Origin: Agelas oroides
Lineage: Eukaryota; Porifera; Demospongiae; Agelasida; Agelasidae
NCBI GenBank assembly: GCA_949130485.1
Contig: OX422185.1
Coordinates: forward strand, 6,487,127 to 6,551,126
Direction: 5' to 3'
Length of the DNA stretch: 64,000 nucleotides
The notes beneath the pieces are model-generated. The model saw only the letters and a list, made by a program, of their open reading frames with translations, did not search any database and had not been told where the DNA came from. Positions 52,475 through 64,000 of the stretch are shown here, piece after piece; within the stretch, counting starts at the first letter, position 1, and every line of letters begins with the position of its first letter. A program made the translations under genes and the position numbers.

Positions 52475-55227
52475 TCAGTGAGGTGAAGAAGAATCAGAAC
52501 TGTTTCGGGAAAGCTTTTCAAAGGATTGTACAACAGCTTCTACCATTGGTTCACTTTCTAGATGTCGTAATACTGGTGATACTTTCACACTATCAGAAAT
52601 TTTGAGGTGCCTATTCACTTCGACATCTACATCTTTGGACTTAGCAAGTTCTCTGGATTTGCAATCTAATAATCCTTTCCCTTGGCACTGAGCAATCTCA
52701 CTTCTTTGCAATTCAAGCACCATTTCTCCTTTTTGATTTGTATCTCCACCTGATGCTACAGCACCAGTTCCTGCTAACTCATTTGCCATCTCATACTCTC
52801 CCACTTCTTGTACTCCTTGTATAGCTGGTGACATCTTTTTGTTTCTACCCTTCATGTGTCTAGGAGCTGGAAGTTTCAGGATAAATGGTGATGAGCCAGT
52901 TGCTTTGCTCGCCTCAGGGGTGCTTTCAGCACTCGATCCACTGCTGCTGGCTATTCCCTGTATGTTCTTGGAGAGTGTCTCTTGCTCAAGTGTCGGCAAA
53001 AACTGGTTTATATCGATTGTCTCCCTTTCAGAGTGAAGACTGACCAATTCCTTCTCAAATTCAACAAGCTGTCCCATAAAGTTTAAGTTTGGAGATATAG
53101 CTGGGCGTTTCTCTTTCACAAACTGATATGCAGCATGCATGGACAAGCCAAAGTGATACATGAGATAGGCGATAGTGAGCGTAACAGATCGTGAGATTCC
53201 AGCCATGCAGTGGATAAGGACATTTGTATTGGCCTGCCGAGCTTCCTCTGTGAATGGTACACAGAACAGTAAGTACATAAGAAATTATTAATTCACAGAC
53301 AATATTACTATTACTTGGGATATTATATTGCGCGCACAAGCTACAGCACATAGTGCGATATGCCAATACATTGAGGATTTGCTGTAGATCAGGAAATTAT
53401 AAATTAATGGTGGCATATAAATAATTTCAGCATTCAAACTGATATGAAAAGATGGAATATTAACACTAAATCTAACTTTTTCAGTCGCTACAAACAGGGG
53501 TACATGTAGTAGTTCCTATGACTATATAGCATCATGGGAGGCCTGAGGGTATTTGGTTCTAATGTTAGGACAGTAGTCAATAACAAAACCATTAACGTAC
53601 CAACAAACTTGAATGCATCAAAGAAGTGGACAGACAGTTTCTGTGAGCCAGTGTCAGCCACAGAAATCCTTTTGTACACCAAGCTTTCCTTCTCGAAGCG
53701 GTTGGGACATTTTGGAGTGACATTAAGAACATACTTGATCTTAAAGTCACAAATCACCTAGGGACAGAACATACATGGTTATATGACAAAGACATGCAAC
53801 CATGAGTTATGTATGAGCCTGATGGAGGTGCTTAAAATGGTAGGTTGATTTAACCAAAGTTGGATTACTTCAGTTGCAGAGCCTTGGCCTCACACCATTT
53901 GCTTGTATAATGCCCAATGTTGAAACAAGTCATGGATACATTGTGCATTGTCTGTTATGTGGCAAGCAGCTGTTACATTAACCCTTTACCGACCGTAACA
54001 CGTGATTCCAATGTTACATAATAAACCGTAATAATTATGAGTGGAATGGTTCAGAGAACGTGTTGCGTATTCCGTTTTATATCTCCAATTCTAAAACAGC
54101 TACAAACTTCTGGTAAAAAAGCAATGGAGTACCTTAGGCTTTGCCCTGTAGTTTTGAAGCTTGTCACTAAAGCAGAACCTGTGAAATAAACTGGAAGTTG
54201 TCACACCGGAAGTCGCGACTTTTGATCTGTTCCGGTACTTATAACTTGGCAGTACAATTTATGTCTGGTTGGAAATCTGCATGGAAGTTAGAGCATTCTT
54301 TTAGCTCTACGCTGCTTTTATTTCATCTTCATAGCTTGTGTACTTCTCAAGATCGGTCGCGATAAACTCGGCCCTGTCGATTGCGATAGAGTCTTGCGCC
54401 CCGTAACGTTCAACTTCCGGCTCATACGTTGTCTATTTGCAATCCCATTGTGCACGTTTAGCTTCCGGTGGGTGAAATGAATATGGTTAATAGCGTAGAT
54501 AGTCCCTAATAAATCGCTACGCTCGAAGAAAACTCCAAAAGTACCCATGACGGTCGGTAAAGAGTTAACATAATGTGTTAAAGATATACGAAACTGTTAT
54601 ATAAAAAATCCATAACCCAACTTATTAGTGTCAGGCTTGCCCCCAATATATCCTGAGTTACACACCTTGCCTAGCAAGTACAAAACAATCACTAGCAATC
54701 TATCTTACTAAGGTGAGAGGTAGACCATGGGCTAGAACTAGATGAGGCCAAACTGCAACTGAGATAATTTGTCTTGGGTTTATGGATTTTGTTATTCGGT
54801 GTTACAGCAGAAAGTGAACTATTTCAGATTACAAACAGATACGCCTAACCATAAAACAAATCATCATCACACTGCATGAAGCTCTGGACGCATAAGATAT
54901 TAAGCTCTTGATGAGAATAATAAGTTCAGCAGCTTTGGAAGTGCCATAGTGTGTGGAACACTACTGAGAGCCTACAAGCACTGTATGGTCTTTTCATATC
55001 GATCAACATTGTAGATAAAAAGTAGGAGGATGTGAGGTATGCATGAAACTTAGGACACCAGTCAAATACCAGTCAGAATGGCAGCCATCTGTGCATATAT
55101 CCTGTGGCGCCACTATCACTATATCTCACCTCCCAGCATTTGGCATCCTTCTCACTACCCAGCACCAGGTAGGAGAGCACATGAACAGGGGGAGCAGTCT
55201 GCCAGTCCAATGCCTGCTCCCGGTAGC
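52475..55227 (-). CDS. Dual-specificity phosphatase (MKP-like), 3' part of gene
   Basis: Exons 55227-55130, 53757-53601 and 53247-52475 join in phase (1, 0, 1). The catalytic domain starts with [17 protein letters not shown] and continues [18 protein letters not shown]. The general acid Asp is in ISVADTGSQ. The signature loop is HCMAGISRS (catalytic Cys, codon 53219-53217), followed by [28 protein letters not shown] and FEKEL. This layout is that of DUSP MAP-kinase phosphatases, which remove phosphate from Thr and Tyr of MAPKs. A Ser-rich, likely disordered tail of about 170 residues ends at 52475. The expected N-terminal rhodanese-like MAPK-binding domain was not located upstream; an exon ending in phase 1 is required there. 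A piggyBac-like MITE sits in the intron 53758-55129. Confidence 0.88.
53978..54568. mobile_element. piggyBac-like MITE in DUSP intron
   Basis: TTAACCCTTTACCGACCGT (53978) and ACGGTCGGTAAAGAGTTAA (ends 54568), so TTAA at both edges and a 15-bp TIR with one mismatch. 591 bp, no transposase. Similar design to 5460-5970 but a different subfamily. Confidence 0.78.
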
Positions 55228-56998
55228 CTGGAAGAGAAACGTAGGATACTGAAAGAGGTACGTACGTACATATGGCAGTTTGAGGAGGGGAACTCTTCTA
55301 CTTATTATTTGTATACCCTATCCACAATGGTGAACACATGGTATGAATGTCCAGTAACAGAAGTTGACCACAAACTGTAGCCAGCTCTCTGGGAATGCTA
55401 ACATTCATGCGAGATTGTACATGTATACAGTAAAACTCAAACAAAATACACAGACAGGATGTAGTAAAATGCTCTGATGCACTTGATCAACTGCCAGTGA
55501 TTTAATCAATGTGTTTGGCACATAATCAATATGTAAAAATGTCTCACATGCCAAATTGACCATATCCAGATAACGTGCAGCCGCCACAAATCACAGGTAA
55601 CAACCTCACTAGCCTTCTTGCCATGCAGGACTACCCTGCTCGTAGGATTTTCACATTGAAGGAATACAAAAATATACTGAAGAAAAACAATAAACAGCTG
55701 CCATGTTGGATTTACAATGAGATGGTAGGTTCTATATGGCGATCTCAGCGAATGCAAAGAGTATTTAGAATGCTTCCAGTATGTGTTGAAATACCACCAC
55801 TCTGTAAGTTTAAAGAGCTAAAAGAAGCTTACCTGTGAGGCCAGTTCATTTTCAATTCATACTGCATTTACCTGCCATGTATAAAGCTGTACTCCAAGAT
55901 GGCAGCACAAGTTTTAGTATACGGATGTGTACGGTTTGATGACAAAACTGAAAAGCCTCTATTGTATATTTTTTTTAGTTTATGTACACTCAAAAGTGGA
56001 AGAGTTGAAAACATAGAAGAATTGAGAGTATCAATCTGGTGAATGACCTCAACTGGATGCGAGGTGAATGTGAAGGGAAAGAGGATGGAAGCAGGCTAGA
56101 ACTGCAGGCTCACTTTGTCCACCTCACATCCACATGATACCATTTCTGTGATTAATGATCTCAGGACTTCCTTGACACTTGTTCACTTCTGTATACCGGG
56201 TAAGCGTGCAAATGGTTCCAGGTTACAGACCACATTCTCTGATGGTAGCTAGATCCCATCAAACTATGGTACAAGTTCCTACCTTCATTGTCAAGGGATA
56301 AAGATTCCCTCATAATATCAAATGCTTATTAAGTGCTTGGTCGTATTGGCTTCACACATGTATGCTATATTATAATTTCATTAAGCAAATTTTCTTAAAC
56401 CAAAGCAGCAACAGTCAACACCAGGAACGTCTGCATAACATCATTCTCAACATTAACAGTGAATGTCTGAACATCAAACTTTAGAAGCACAATATGAATC
56501 TCAAATGGCTCATCACATTGTTCACCTCTTCAACTAAATGTAGGCTAGGTCACTTTATTGCACGCTAATGTATGTATGCACTGATTCATGAGGACACATT
56601 ATGCACTCAATACCTCAACTTCAGCCCCATGCCCATGTCTGAGACATGGGAATGCGGTTCCTTATCTACTACCTGCACTGGAGAGCCCCCTGAGGACTGG
56701 CACCAGACTGGAGGTAGGCATGTCTCCGTTCCATTCCAGCCAAATGGTACCCTGAGTGTCCTAACCTGGGGGCCCCAGGTTCAACTGAGGGCTATGAGTT
56801 TAGCTCATCTTGAAGTTCTGGGTGATTCTCTCCCAGATTCTTCGCCAATGGCTTACCTGATAAACTTATGCTTATCGATTAGCAAGTCATATTTGACAAT
56901 TGGCTGTGGGATGTGGCTTGACTGCTGGTCAGAGCATCAGGGGTCTTGTTGCTGTCTAGTTAACTGTGTAGCATTGTCTGGTTCTTTGTTTGCTATTG
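55228..56998. other. DUSP upstream intron/5' region; no exon assigned
   Basis: An 87-codon plus-strand frame (55575-55838) has natural-looking composition but no known family. A good minus-strand donor (CACAG|GTAAGC near 55835) could belong to an upstream DUSP exon. Confidence 0.35.
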
Positions 56999-57472
56999 CC
57001 TAATTTCTTGTCTTGAGTCATGTCGTGTCTGCTGTATAATTCCTTGGGTAATTGTTGTTTCATTGTTGTCTGTTCTGTTGTTTGGTCTTGTCTGATTGTT
57101 GCCTGGTTTCCGTCTCATTGCTGTCTAATTAATGGGTTCCTGTCTAATTGTTGTGTTGTATGACTGTTCTCTGGTTTGTGTCTGACTAGCTGTTGTCTGG
57201 TTCATGCAATGCCTAATTCCTTGTCTTGAGTCATGTCATGTCTGCTGTATACTTCCTTGGGTAATTGTTGTTTCATTGTTGTCTGTTCTGTTGTTTGGTC
57301 TTGTCTGATTGTTGTTGTTTGGTCTTGTCTGATTGTTGTTGTTTGGTCTTGTCTGATTGCTGCCTGGTTTCCGTCTCACTGCTGTCTGTTAACTGGTTCC
57401 TGTCTAATTGTTGTGTTGTATGACTGTTCTCTGGTTTGTGTCTGACTACCTGTTGTCTGGGTTCATGCAATG
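56999..57472. repeat. ~210-bp tandem duplication, TTGTTGTCTG-rich
   Basis: The TCTTGTCTTGAGTCATGTC.. block at about 57004 recurs at about 57221. The second copy has an inner triplication of a ~26-bp TTGTTTGGTCTTGTCTGATT unit. The minus-strand SDKTKQQQ frame is a repeat artefact. Confidence 0.85.
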
Positions 57473-57958
57473 CCTAATTCCATATGTGCTGTTGATTCTG
57501 GTCGATCATCTGATTGTTTATCAGATCTTGTATGTTACTCTGAATTGCTTGATTCTAGTTCTCATGTGAGACTGGTCTGATTCTTGTTTCATTGTTGCAT
57601 GTCTGGTTTGTGTGATGTCAATTCCATGTGTGCTGTCCAGCATGATCATCTGATGTTTTATCAGTCTGGATCTTGCCTGTTTATTGCAGCGTCCTTTTGT
57701 TGTATTCCTCGTGATTTGTTCTCATGTTCTTTGTGTTGAATGTAGGTCTGGTTCTGGAGTAACTTTGGCCAAATTGTAGTGAATACATTCCACACAAACG
57801 TAGCTGTCATTCACCAAGTTCCATTCCTGATCTCAGTGCACTTCTTCTTTCTGTGTGCAAACTGTATAAGTTAGACTGGAAATTATTAATCACATGCTCA
57901 CAGCAATCAACCACTATGATAAGCTATACATCAAAGGATAACATAAAAAGCTGACATC
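57473..57958. other. No gene recognised
   Basis: Continuation of T/G-rich diverged repeat sequence; no coding signal. Confidence 0.4.
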
Positions 57959-58297
57959 ATGCTCGTTGCACATACACGGATCATCATTGGCATTGTTGGA
58001 TTGATGGATTCTTTTCTTGAAGAGCAAGTGTCACAACACTGTACATCTCTGCGTTCAGTTGGTGTGGTTGCAGCAGTAGCCTCCAGCAAAAGCGAAGTCT
58101 GCAATCCAGTCTACATAATTACTGGTGATGGAGATGAGGAAATCACAATAGTTTCTACGCACTACAAGTCAAACTCACTTTTCAAGCCACCTCGGTGCTT
58201 TTATACGCGTCTTCAAGTTCTAGATGCAATGCATATACTTTCCATGCACTTAAATCCAGTTCAGATGCAATTCTCATACTTTCAAATTCCAGTTTGA
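57959..58297 (+). CDS. Hypothetical ORF, 112 codons
   Basis: ATG at 57959; the first ~85 residues look protein-like (IIIGIVGLMDSFLEEQV, GDGDEEITIVSTHYKS) but match no family I know. The end runs into the 45-bp minisatellite, so its stop is within repeat DNA. It could be an exon or remnant of a longer gene. Confidence 0.25.
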   Translation: MLVAHTRIIIGIVGLMDSFLEEQVSQHCTSLRSVGVVAAVASSKSEVCNPVYIITGDGDEEITIVSTHYKSNSLFKPPRCFYTRLQVLDAMHILSMHLNPVQMQFSYFQIPV

Positions 58298-58790
58298 TAC
58301 ACTTCAGGTGTAATGTGGATACTTTCCATGCAGTCTTCGCACTTGAAATTCCAGTTCCATGCATTTCGGTGCCATGCACACCAAATTCCAGTTCCATGCA
58401 TTTCAGTGCATATCTTCCATGCACATCAAATTCCAGTTCCATGCATTTCAGTGCAAATCTTCCATCCACATCAAATTCCAGTTCCATGCATTTCAGTGCA
58501 AATCTTCCATGCACATCAAATTCCAGTTCCATGCATTTCAGTGCAAATCTTCCATGCACCTCATATTCCAGTTCCATGCATATCTTCCATGCACCTCATA
58601 TTCCAGTTCCATGCATTTCAGTGCATATCTTTCTTGCACATTAAATTCTAGTTCCATGCAGTCCTGTCCATAATTCCATGCAGCACATCAAACTCCAGTT
58701 CCATGCATTTCAGATGGCATGTGTGTTCCATGCATTTCAGATGGCATGTGTGTTCCATGCATTTTAGATAAGCATGCAAGTTCTATGCAT
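58280..58790. repeat. 45-bp minisatellite, open in several frames
   Basis: Units built on CCAGTTCCATGCATTTCAGT plus GCAAATCTTCCATGCACATC, period 45 bp (15 codons), about seven recognisable copies, more degenerate at the edges. Because the unit has no stop, three plus frames and one minus frame stay open, yielding spurious ORFs of 104-149 codons. Confidence 0.9.
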
Positions 58791-58825
58791 TTCTGGTGAA
58801 GCACCACTTGATATCAGCGTTGGGA

Positions 58826-59245
58826 ATGCATGACGATGATTTGTTAGCACTTGCAAACAATTCATGCAGGTTCCATGCAGTGCACAAGTTCAATTCAAGG
58901 TCATTTGCTCATTTTAGTAGAGCCATTTCTTGCAATATCAAGCATGCAATCATGCAAGGATGGGCAGTTGTGCAGTTTGATGGTACAAGCAATGGGTACG
59001 TGCACATACAAGCTCAGCTATGTGTAAGTGCCGTCGTGAAACAAGTACAAAACTGCACTCACAATTCATGCAGCTGTGAAGTGAAAACATACCCTGAGCC
59101 TCATGACATGGTGCACACAGTGACCCCATGCTCAGCTGACGGTTGCAGTGGTTACAATACACAAGTGCTAAGCTATGCCAAGATGAGGCGGGACATTGTA
59201 GCAAAAGGTTATGCTCTAATGACATTCCAAAGGAAATCAGCATGA
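58826..59245 (+). CDS. Hypothetical ORF, 139 codons, Cys/His-rich
   Basis: ATG at 58826. Contains CTHNSCSCEVKTYPEPHDM and VTPCSADGCSGYNTQ, with spaced Cys/His that could bind metal. Family not recognised; may be part of a mobile element together with the ORF at 57959 on the other side of the minisatellite. Confidence 0.3.
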   Translation: MHDDDLLALANNSCRFHAVHKFNSRSFAHFSRAISCNIKHAIMQGWAVVQFDGTSNGYVHIQAQLCVSAVVKQVQNCTHNSCSCEVKTYPEPHDMVHTVTPCSADGCSGYNTQVLSYAKMRRDIVAKGYALMTFQRKSA

Positions 59246-60824
59246 GTGAAGCAGCAAGAAGCATCAGAAGACAATATCATGACGTCTAAAATTTCTGATA
59301 AATCTGAAACCATCTGGCTATTCAAAATTGCCTCTTGTAATTCACTTTACACTTAGAGCGGCAACTCCCACATTTGAAAGGCTCGGTAAAGCATGAGAGG
59401 CAATTTAGACTAGCCAGATGGTGTCAACTTTGTTGAAAACTTGGGCACCTCGATTTCGCCTACAGACACTCCTTGTAGCATGCGTTCAGGATTGTTGGCC
59501 TATGAATGTCATTAGATCACAATTTTTCACTGGGACATGACGTCATGTCCTGCCTCCTCTGACTTGTGCCTGGAATAGAATACCCGAGCCACCAAAAGAG
59601 CAGTCCATCCCATACGTATACACCATACTTTTCAGTTACAACCACCATCAACAGTTTCGGTTTTGCAACCATAAAAATAGAAAATGTGGGATTGTGTCCC
59701 CAGCAGAAAGATGTCTGACATGATAATTAACAGACTTAGGAGCTGAAAACAATCATTCATCAAGCGGTATAAACACTAACCCTGATCTCCGAGAGAAATT
59801 CACTTGAAAGCTGAAGAAGCCATTGTATGCCATTATAAGTACATCAAGGGCACGTGATCAGACAGAGATTTAGCTGCATGGTCACATGATCAATATACAT
59901 GTAATCATACGGTCACATGACCACCACCAAATCTTTGGTGGACACAGAGTATGATATGGTTGTAGCTGTAAGTATGGCGCTCCTGGGAATGACTCTCACA
60001 AATGGCATGTTAGTCAGAATCCTGATGGCTCACCAGGGGTGCTTGCTCTTGGCGTTGGCAAGCAAGACTTCTTGATGCTGGGAACACTGACCTCGCACAG
60101 ACTGGGATGTAACACACCAAACTCGTTCAACCCACCTGCAGTGAGGCAATGGAATCTAACACACAGACACAGACTCGAGGTGCATGCTAGATGATACCCA
60201 CATACTTTCATTTTGAAACTGCACAGTCAGACAGACATTTTGTGATACGGAGACAATTATCAGCTAGAAATGAAGTCATATTTTTTTGTTTTGAGGCAAA
60301 GAAGAGGACAGAAAAAAGCCAGCAGTCATTGGGAATCAAATCTCGAGTGGTTCCCCTTATTCTCAGAATGAGGAAAACTACTCAACATGGGTTCTCTGCT
60401 GACAGAGAGTATTTTCTGGTCAACCAGTAACTGAGTTCTGATGGTACATAATAAGTGACTGCCGGGTTTGTGACTGGAAAAACTTTGGAGACAGTTACAG
60501 GATACATTCTGTACTTAGAACAATGCTGCCTGGAATAGAACTATCTGCTGGAATGAGCACTAACAAGTGAAACATAAACACACAGAGACAGGTTGCTGTG
60601 TCACTGAGTAAACTTACATTGTTAGTGTGGCTAGTGTCAAATACAACTGTGCTGACTTTGCATACTCCGAGCAAATACTACTAAGATGGCTACCACCAAG
60701 GGCGTATAAAGCCGCCAAAGGTGGCAAGAGGGCATGCAACTTCCCATAGTCTATGTATAGACAGCACAGTGCTGAATGTTACTAAAAATAACGTTTCCAG
60801 TTATGAAAAATCGTGCACACAGTC
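59246..60824. other. No gene; one foldback
   Basis: A foldback at 59309-59422 has ACCATCTGGCTATTCAAAAT inverted at the right end (TTTAGACTAGCCAGATGGT). No further structure or homology was seen. Confidence 0.5.
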
Positions 60825-62408
60825 GTTAGGCCAGCGGTCCAGATAATTGGATTTTAAAGCAAGAACAGGAAGTGCCCGGGAGGCTTCATTCCAACATGTA
60901 ATTAGCATGCCGTTTACTTCCTGCCTTTTCTAAGAGCCAGCTCCCTCCAGCCATGGTAGATTCAAGCCGAACTTGTGCCTGTTTTTATGGAATGGTACCT
61001 GTACTTTGCAGAAATCCACTTTTGTTCGGCGTCGGGTGAAGCTAGGCAGCATACGAGTGGCTTCTATCAACACTGTCACGTGCGACTCGCGACACCCCCG
61101 CACTAAAATTTGGAACATTTTGTTTCGCCTGGACCGTTCTGGACGACCTATATATCGGTAGGACAAGGAGTCCTAGTCCTAGGAGTCAAAGGCCATTACG
61201 AGTAACTGTGAGTTCTAAAAACTAGTTCCCAGGCTTGGTCACATAACTAACATGCAACAAACCAGCTGGGGAACAAGCTTTGTAGAAGCTACACAGCTTA
61301 TAGCTTTTATTGAACTTGTTTTTAGAACTCACAGTTGTTCATAGAGGCCTTCGAAGGACCCCTTCCTGTCACAGTGAGCAGCAACCAGCGCTGTGACCAT
61401 CAACAACGGGACCGTCTCGAGCGCCCGTTGAACCGAAAGACCCACGGCTATGTAAAAGCCTCGGTAGAAGCTACACTTATTGTAGCCTACAAGCTAGCTC
61501 GTGAACGGTAAAACAGCGGATCCGTAAGTCCCAGCAACATCCACAACTCCAACAACGACTGTCTAGCAGTTTACAGCAGATTGCAAAAGTCTTGCAACAA
61601 GCATAGCTGACAGTGGAAAACCACAATTGATTTACTGTGTTTGAACCAAGAGGAAGGGCACGCTGAGGCGGGAAAGATAATTAGATTCATATGTGGTAAC
61701 TCAATTGTGGTTTTCCACAGTTCAGTTTGCTTGTTGCAAGACTTTTGCAATCTGCTGTACAATACTGGGAATATTTCGAGTCAGAGTGCGTGGGCAATAA
61801 TTCAATTATCAAAACCACGCACAAAACCACGCACAGTACATCATGGGGCACATGATCAAATCTTCCAGGCTCTCTCCCCGTTTTTCTGCACGGGGAGGAG
61901 CCTGGATACGAGGCTATACATCGGCAGATAGCCTAAAGACAACTACACAAAATATGTGAAAATGGGCCGTTTCCACTGTAAACTTTTTGCACTACCCGAG
62001 CGACAAAAAAGTCTAAAATTTTGCGTTCACGTGGCTGTTGATAGACTGAGTGGCAGTCTGACACGAGCTCAGGGAGCTGAAAGAAGCGAAAGACTGTCGA
62101 TACAAGTTGAAACAAACGAAAGGTAGGTAACAGCAGGGTAAAACAGTGTGGGCAATAGCATAACTCTACCGTGTGGCTCGTACGCCGCCTAGCCTCACCC
62201 GATGCTGAACAAAAGTGGATTTCTGCAAAGTACAGGTGCCATTCTATAAAAACGGGCGCAAGTTCAGCTTGAATCTACCATGGCTGGAGGGAGCTAGCTC
62301 TTAGAAAGGCAGGAAGTAAGCAGCATGCTAATTACACGTTGGAATGAAGCCTCCCGGGCACTTCCTGTTCTTGCTTTAAAATCCAACTATCTGGACCGCT
62401 GGCCTAAC
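60825..62408. mobile_element. 1.58-kb element with ~240-bp terminal inverted repeats
   Basis: Left arm 60825-61070 starts GTTAGGCCAGCGGTCCAGAT; the right arm 62170-62408 ends TCTGGACCGCTGGCCTAAC. Identity between arms is high with small indels. There is no convincing transposase ORF. Nested inverted repeats lie inside: 61204-61336 (AACTGTGAGTTCTAAAAAC arms) and 61572-61759. No target duplication was found. Confidence 0.8.
61572..61759. repeat. Nested foldback within the long-TIR element
   Basis: TACAGCAGATTGCAAAAGTC is inverted exactly at the right end, and inner GTGGAAAACCACAATTGA arms continue the stem. Confidence 0.85.
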
Positions 62409-64000
62409 AACTGCACAGTAAGATTACTGATGTTCAACAGAAAGCCTTCCTGCAGCAAGACGACAATATCAGTACTTAGGAAGCGCCATCCAAGTGAAGG
62501 AAGACCGTCTCTTCCAGATAACTCACCAACCAGGGTAGCGGGCCAAATTCAGCACATGTATCATCGGATGCAACTCAAACATTCGCCGCTCTCAACAACA
62601 GCTCAACAAATGCCACCCCTATCATTCTCTATGGCACCCTCTGTATTCAAGAAATTTTCAATTTCCAGTTCACACGCTAAGTCTCCATAAAAGACGAACA
62701 CTGCAGATGGGACCTCAGTCATTCTAGCAAAAAACCTTGGCATGAGTATTACGCAATGCACTTACTGGAAATACATTTAATAGCCCAAAATAGGTCCATG
62801 GCTGATGAATAAAAACTGGCTCCTCAAAGATGGGGGTGGAATTATTTGAGGCCAGCCTCACACTCAACTAGTCTAGCCCTAGATAAGCCTGAAGTGATTC
62901 TACAATGCCTCTCGTCACCCGCCAGCTTATTCACTGGTAGCAAACCATGCTCTCCTTTGTTAGTCCCACCTCTTTCGCCAAACGCATGTTAAAGTGGGGC
63001 TCACGTGTTTCATAGATGAATGAATATCTGATACCGCTATGAAGGACATGAGCCCCACCCTTAATGGAAGTTCAGCAGTACAACACTTCAAACACTGCAA
63101 TGCAATTGACTTATGCAACTGAAATTTCTACATGAGACTGCCACATGTATGTTTACTTCCAACTGTTATAATACATTCAAAGTACAACATAACATCAGTT
63201 CCTTGTTGGAGGTGCTCCACTGTACATATGTTCACAGTATATCAACATGGGTTTTGTGCAAGCAAAACATACCCTCTGTACTAGGTTTAACATAACAAAG
63301 ATCAGCAACAATTATGTCATCATGACATCACCACATATACAGTAGGCATCAGTAAAACGATTCCATACCATAGTCATAGTATGTGTGTAATACAGAGCTA
63401 ACTGCAGCATAATCATAGCAGTCCTGTACTAAAAACTAGTACTGTTATTACAAAGCGTAGTATACGGCATAGCCTCGTGTAGTGTTACAGGATGTACAAT
63501 TGTTCTTTTAGTGAGAATAAGTTAGAGGTAGTGTCTACTGTGCATCGCTGCTGACGGCATGCACGAGCAATGGCAAACACTATCATTATCAGTACCAGTT
63601 TCCTGGTGTACCACCTTTCTCAGGATTGTCATGCATGTTACCTTCTGTTCTTTGAAAGTTTGATCGGGTCTGCTCTTCATGAAACTCACACTAATCCACT
63701 TTGAGAAAGATAAAACTGCGATGCTTCGACTCAACGTCAGCCTTTGATCGACACATGGCTATTTATATACCATAATGAAAGCATAACGTATTACACTACT
63801 ACGCACTCACCACATGAATCATTGCGTAAATTGCATGTACTTATCACTCTACACTAGTGCTCATAGTACGACTATGGTGCAAAATTGATATCTACTGTAA
63901 ATACCGTAGTCTGGCGAAAGAGCACCCATGGGCGGAGCACCTCACAAGTCCGCTAAAGAGGGGGTGGGCGATCTTTCGAGTGTTTAGCATTTAACCACAA
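62409..64000. other. No gene; foldback at 62994-63058
   Basis: GTGGGGCTCACGTGTTTCAT is inverted at 63037-63058 (ATGAAGGACATGAGCCCCAC). A minus-strand TATAAATAG near 63760 precedes an ATG (about 63755), but the reading frame is short. An ACCGTA..GCACCC repeat begins near 63904 and runs off the window. Confidence 0.4.

Noticed and set aside
57273..57470. Gln/Lys-rich SDKTKQQQ ORF
   Set aside because: Antisense reading of a tandem repeat.
58195..58673. Several 104-149-codon ORFs on both strands
   Set aside because: All derive from the stop-free 45-bp minisatellite.
62325..62690. 121-codon plus ORF
   Set aside because: Begins in the terminal inverted repeat of the 60.8-62.4 kb element and shows no family resemblance.

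Overview
The window is animal nuclear DNA: genes are split by GT/AG introns, short coding exons lie among abundant non-autonomous transposons, and no bacterial features are present. The gene repertoire (TRPA1-like channel, calpain-5-like protease, RING/B-box/NHL TRIM protein, MAP-kinase-phosphatase-like DUSP, small divergent 7TM receptors, Ty3/gypsy element, PIF1-like helicase remnants) fits an early-branching metazoan. A demosponge is my best guess, by inference only.

Layout. 1-4.6 kb: 5' half of a minus-strand calpain, its introns full of tandem repeats. 4.6-8.8 kb: no gene, several foldback elements and a piggyBac-like MITE. 8.8-10.5 kb: an apparently intronless secreted protein related to GH123/DUF4091, minus strand. 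10.9-27.9 kb: one long minus-strand gene for an ankyrin-repeat TRPA1-like channel, reconstructed as at least 18 phase-compatible exons. A young Ty3/gypsy element (22.4-26.7 kb, identical LTRs) sits in it in opposite orientation, as do many MITEs. 27.9-33 kb: mobile-element remnants, including a MULE-like element with a 9-bp target duplication and an ORF1-like pseudogene. 33.3-41.1 kb: a local duplication of a 7TM receptor gene (one intact, one frameshifted) around a decayed PIF1-like helicase, flanked by inverted repeats. 42-46.6 kb: second copies of the repeats and several hairpins. 46.6-48.8 kb: TRIM-NHL gene, minus. 50.1-50.8 kb: MULE derivative encoding a FLYWCH finger. 52.5-55.2 kb: DUSP gene, minus. 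55-64 kb: minisatellites, unrecognised ORFs and a 1.6-kb long-TIR element.

The most striking observation is at 16.48-16.95 kb. A 456-bp foldback element flanked by a 9-bp direct repeat occupies essentially a whole intron of the TRPA1-like gene. Removing the element and one repeat copy restores an uninterrupted open exon; splicing uses a donor inside the element's terminal repeat and an acceptor at the repeat border, and the frame is kept. This looks like intron gain by a DNA transposon (introner-like). Several other MITEs here carry 9-bp duplications, so the probable source family is present locally.

The host genes are unrelated cellular genes, not a pathway or operon. The interplay visible here is between mobile elements and exon structure.
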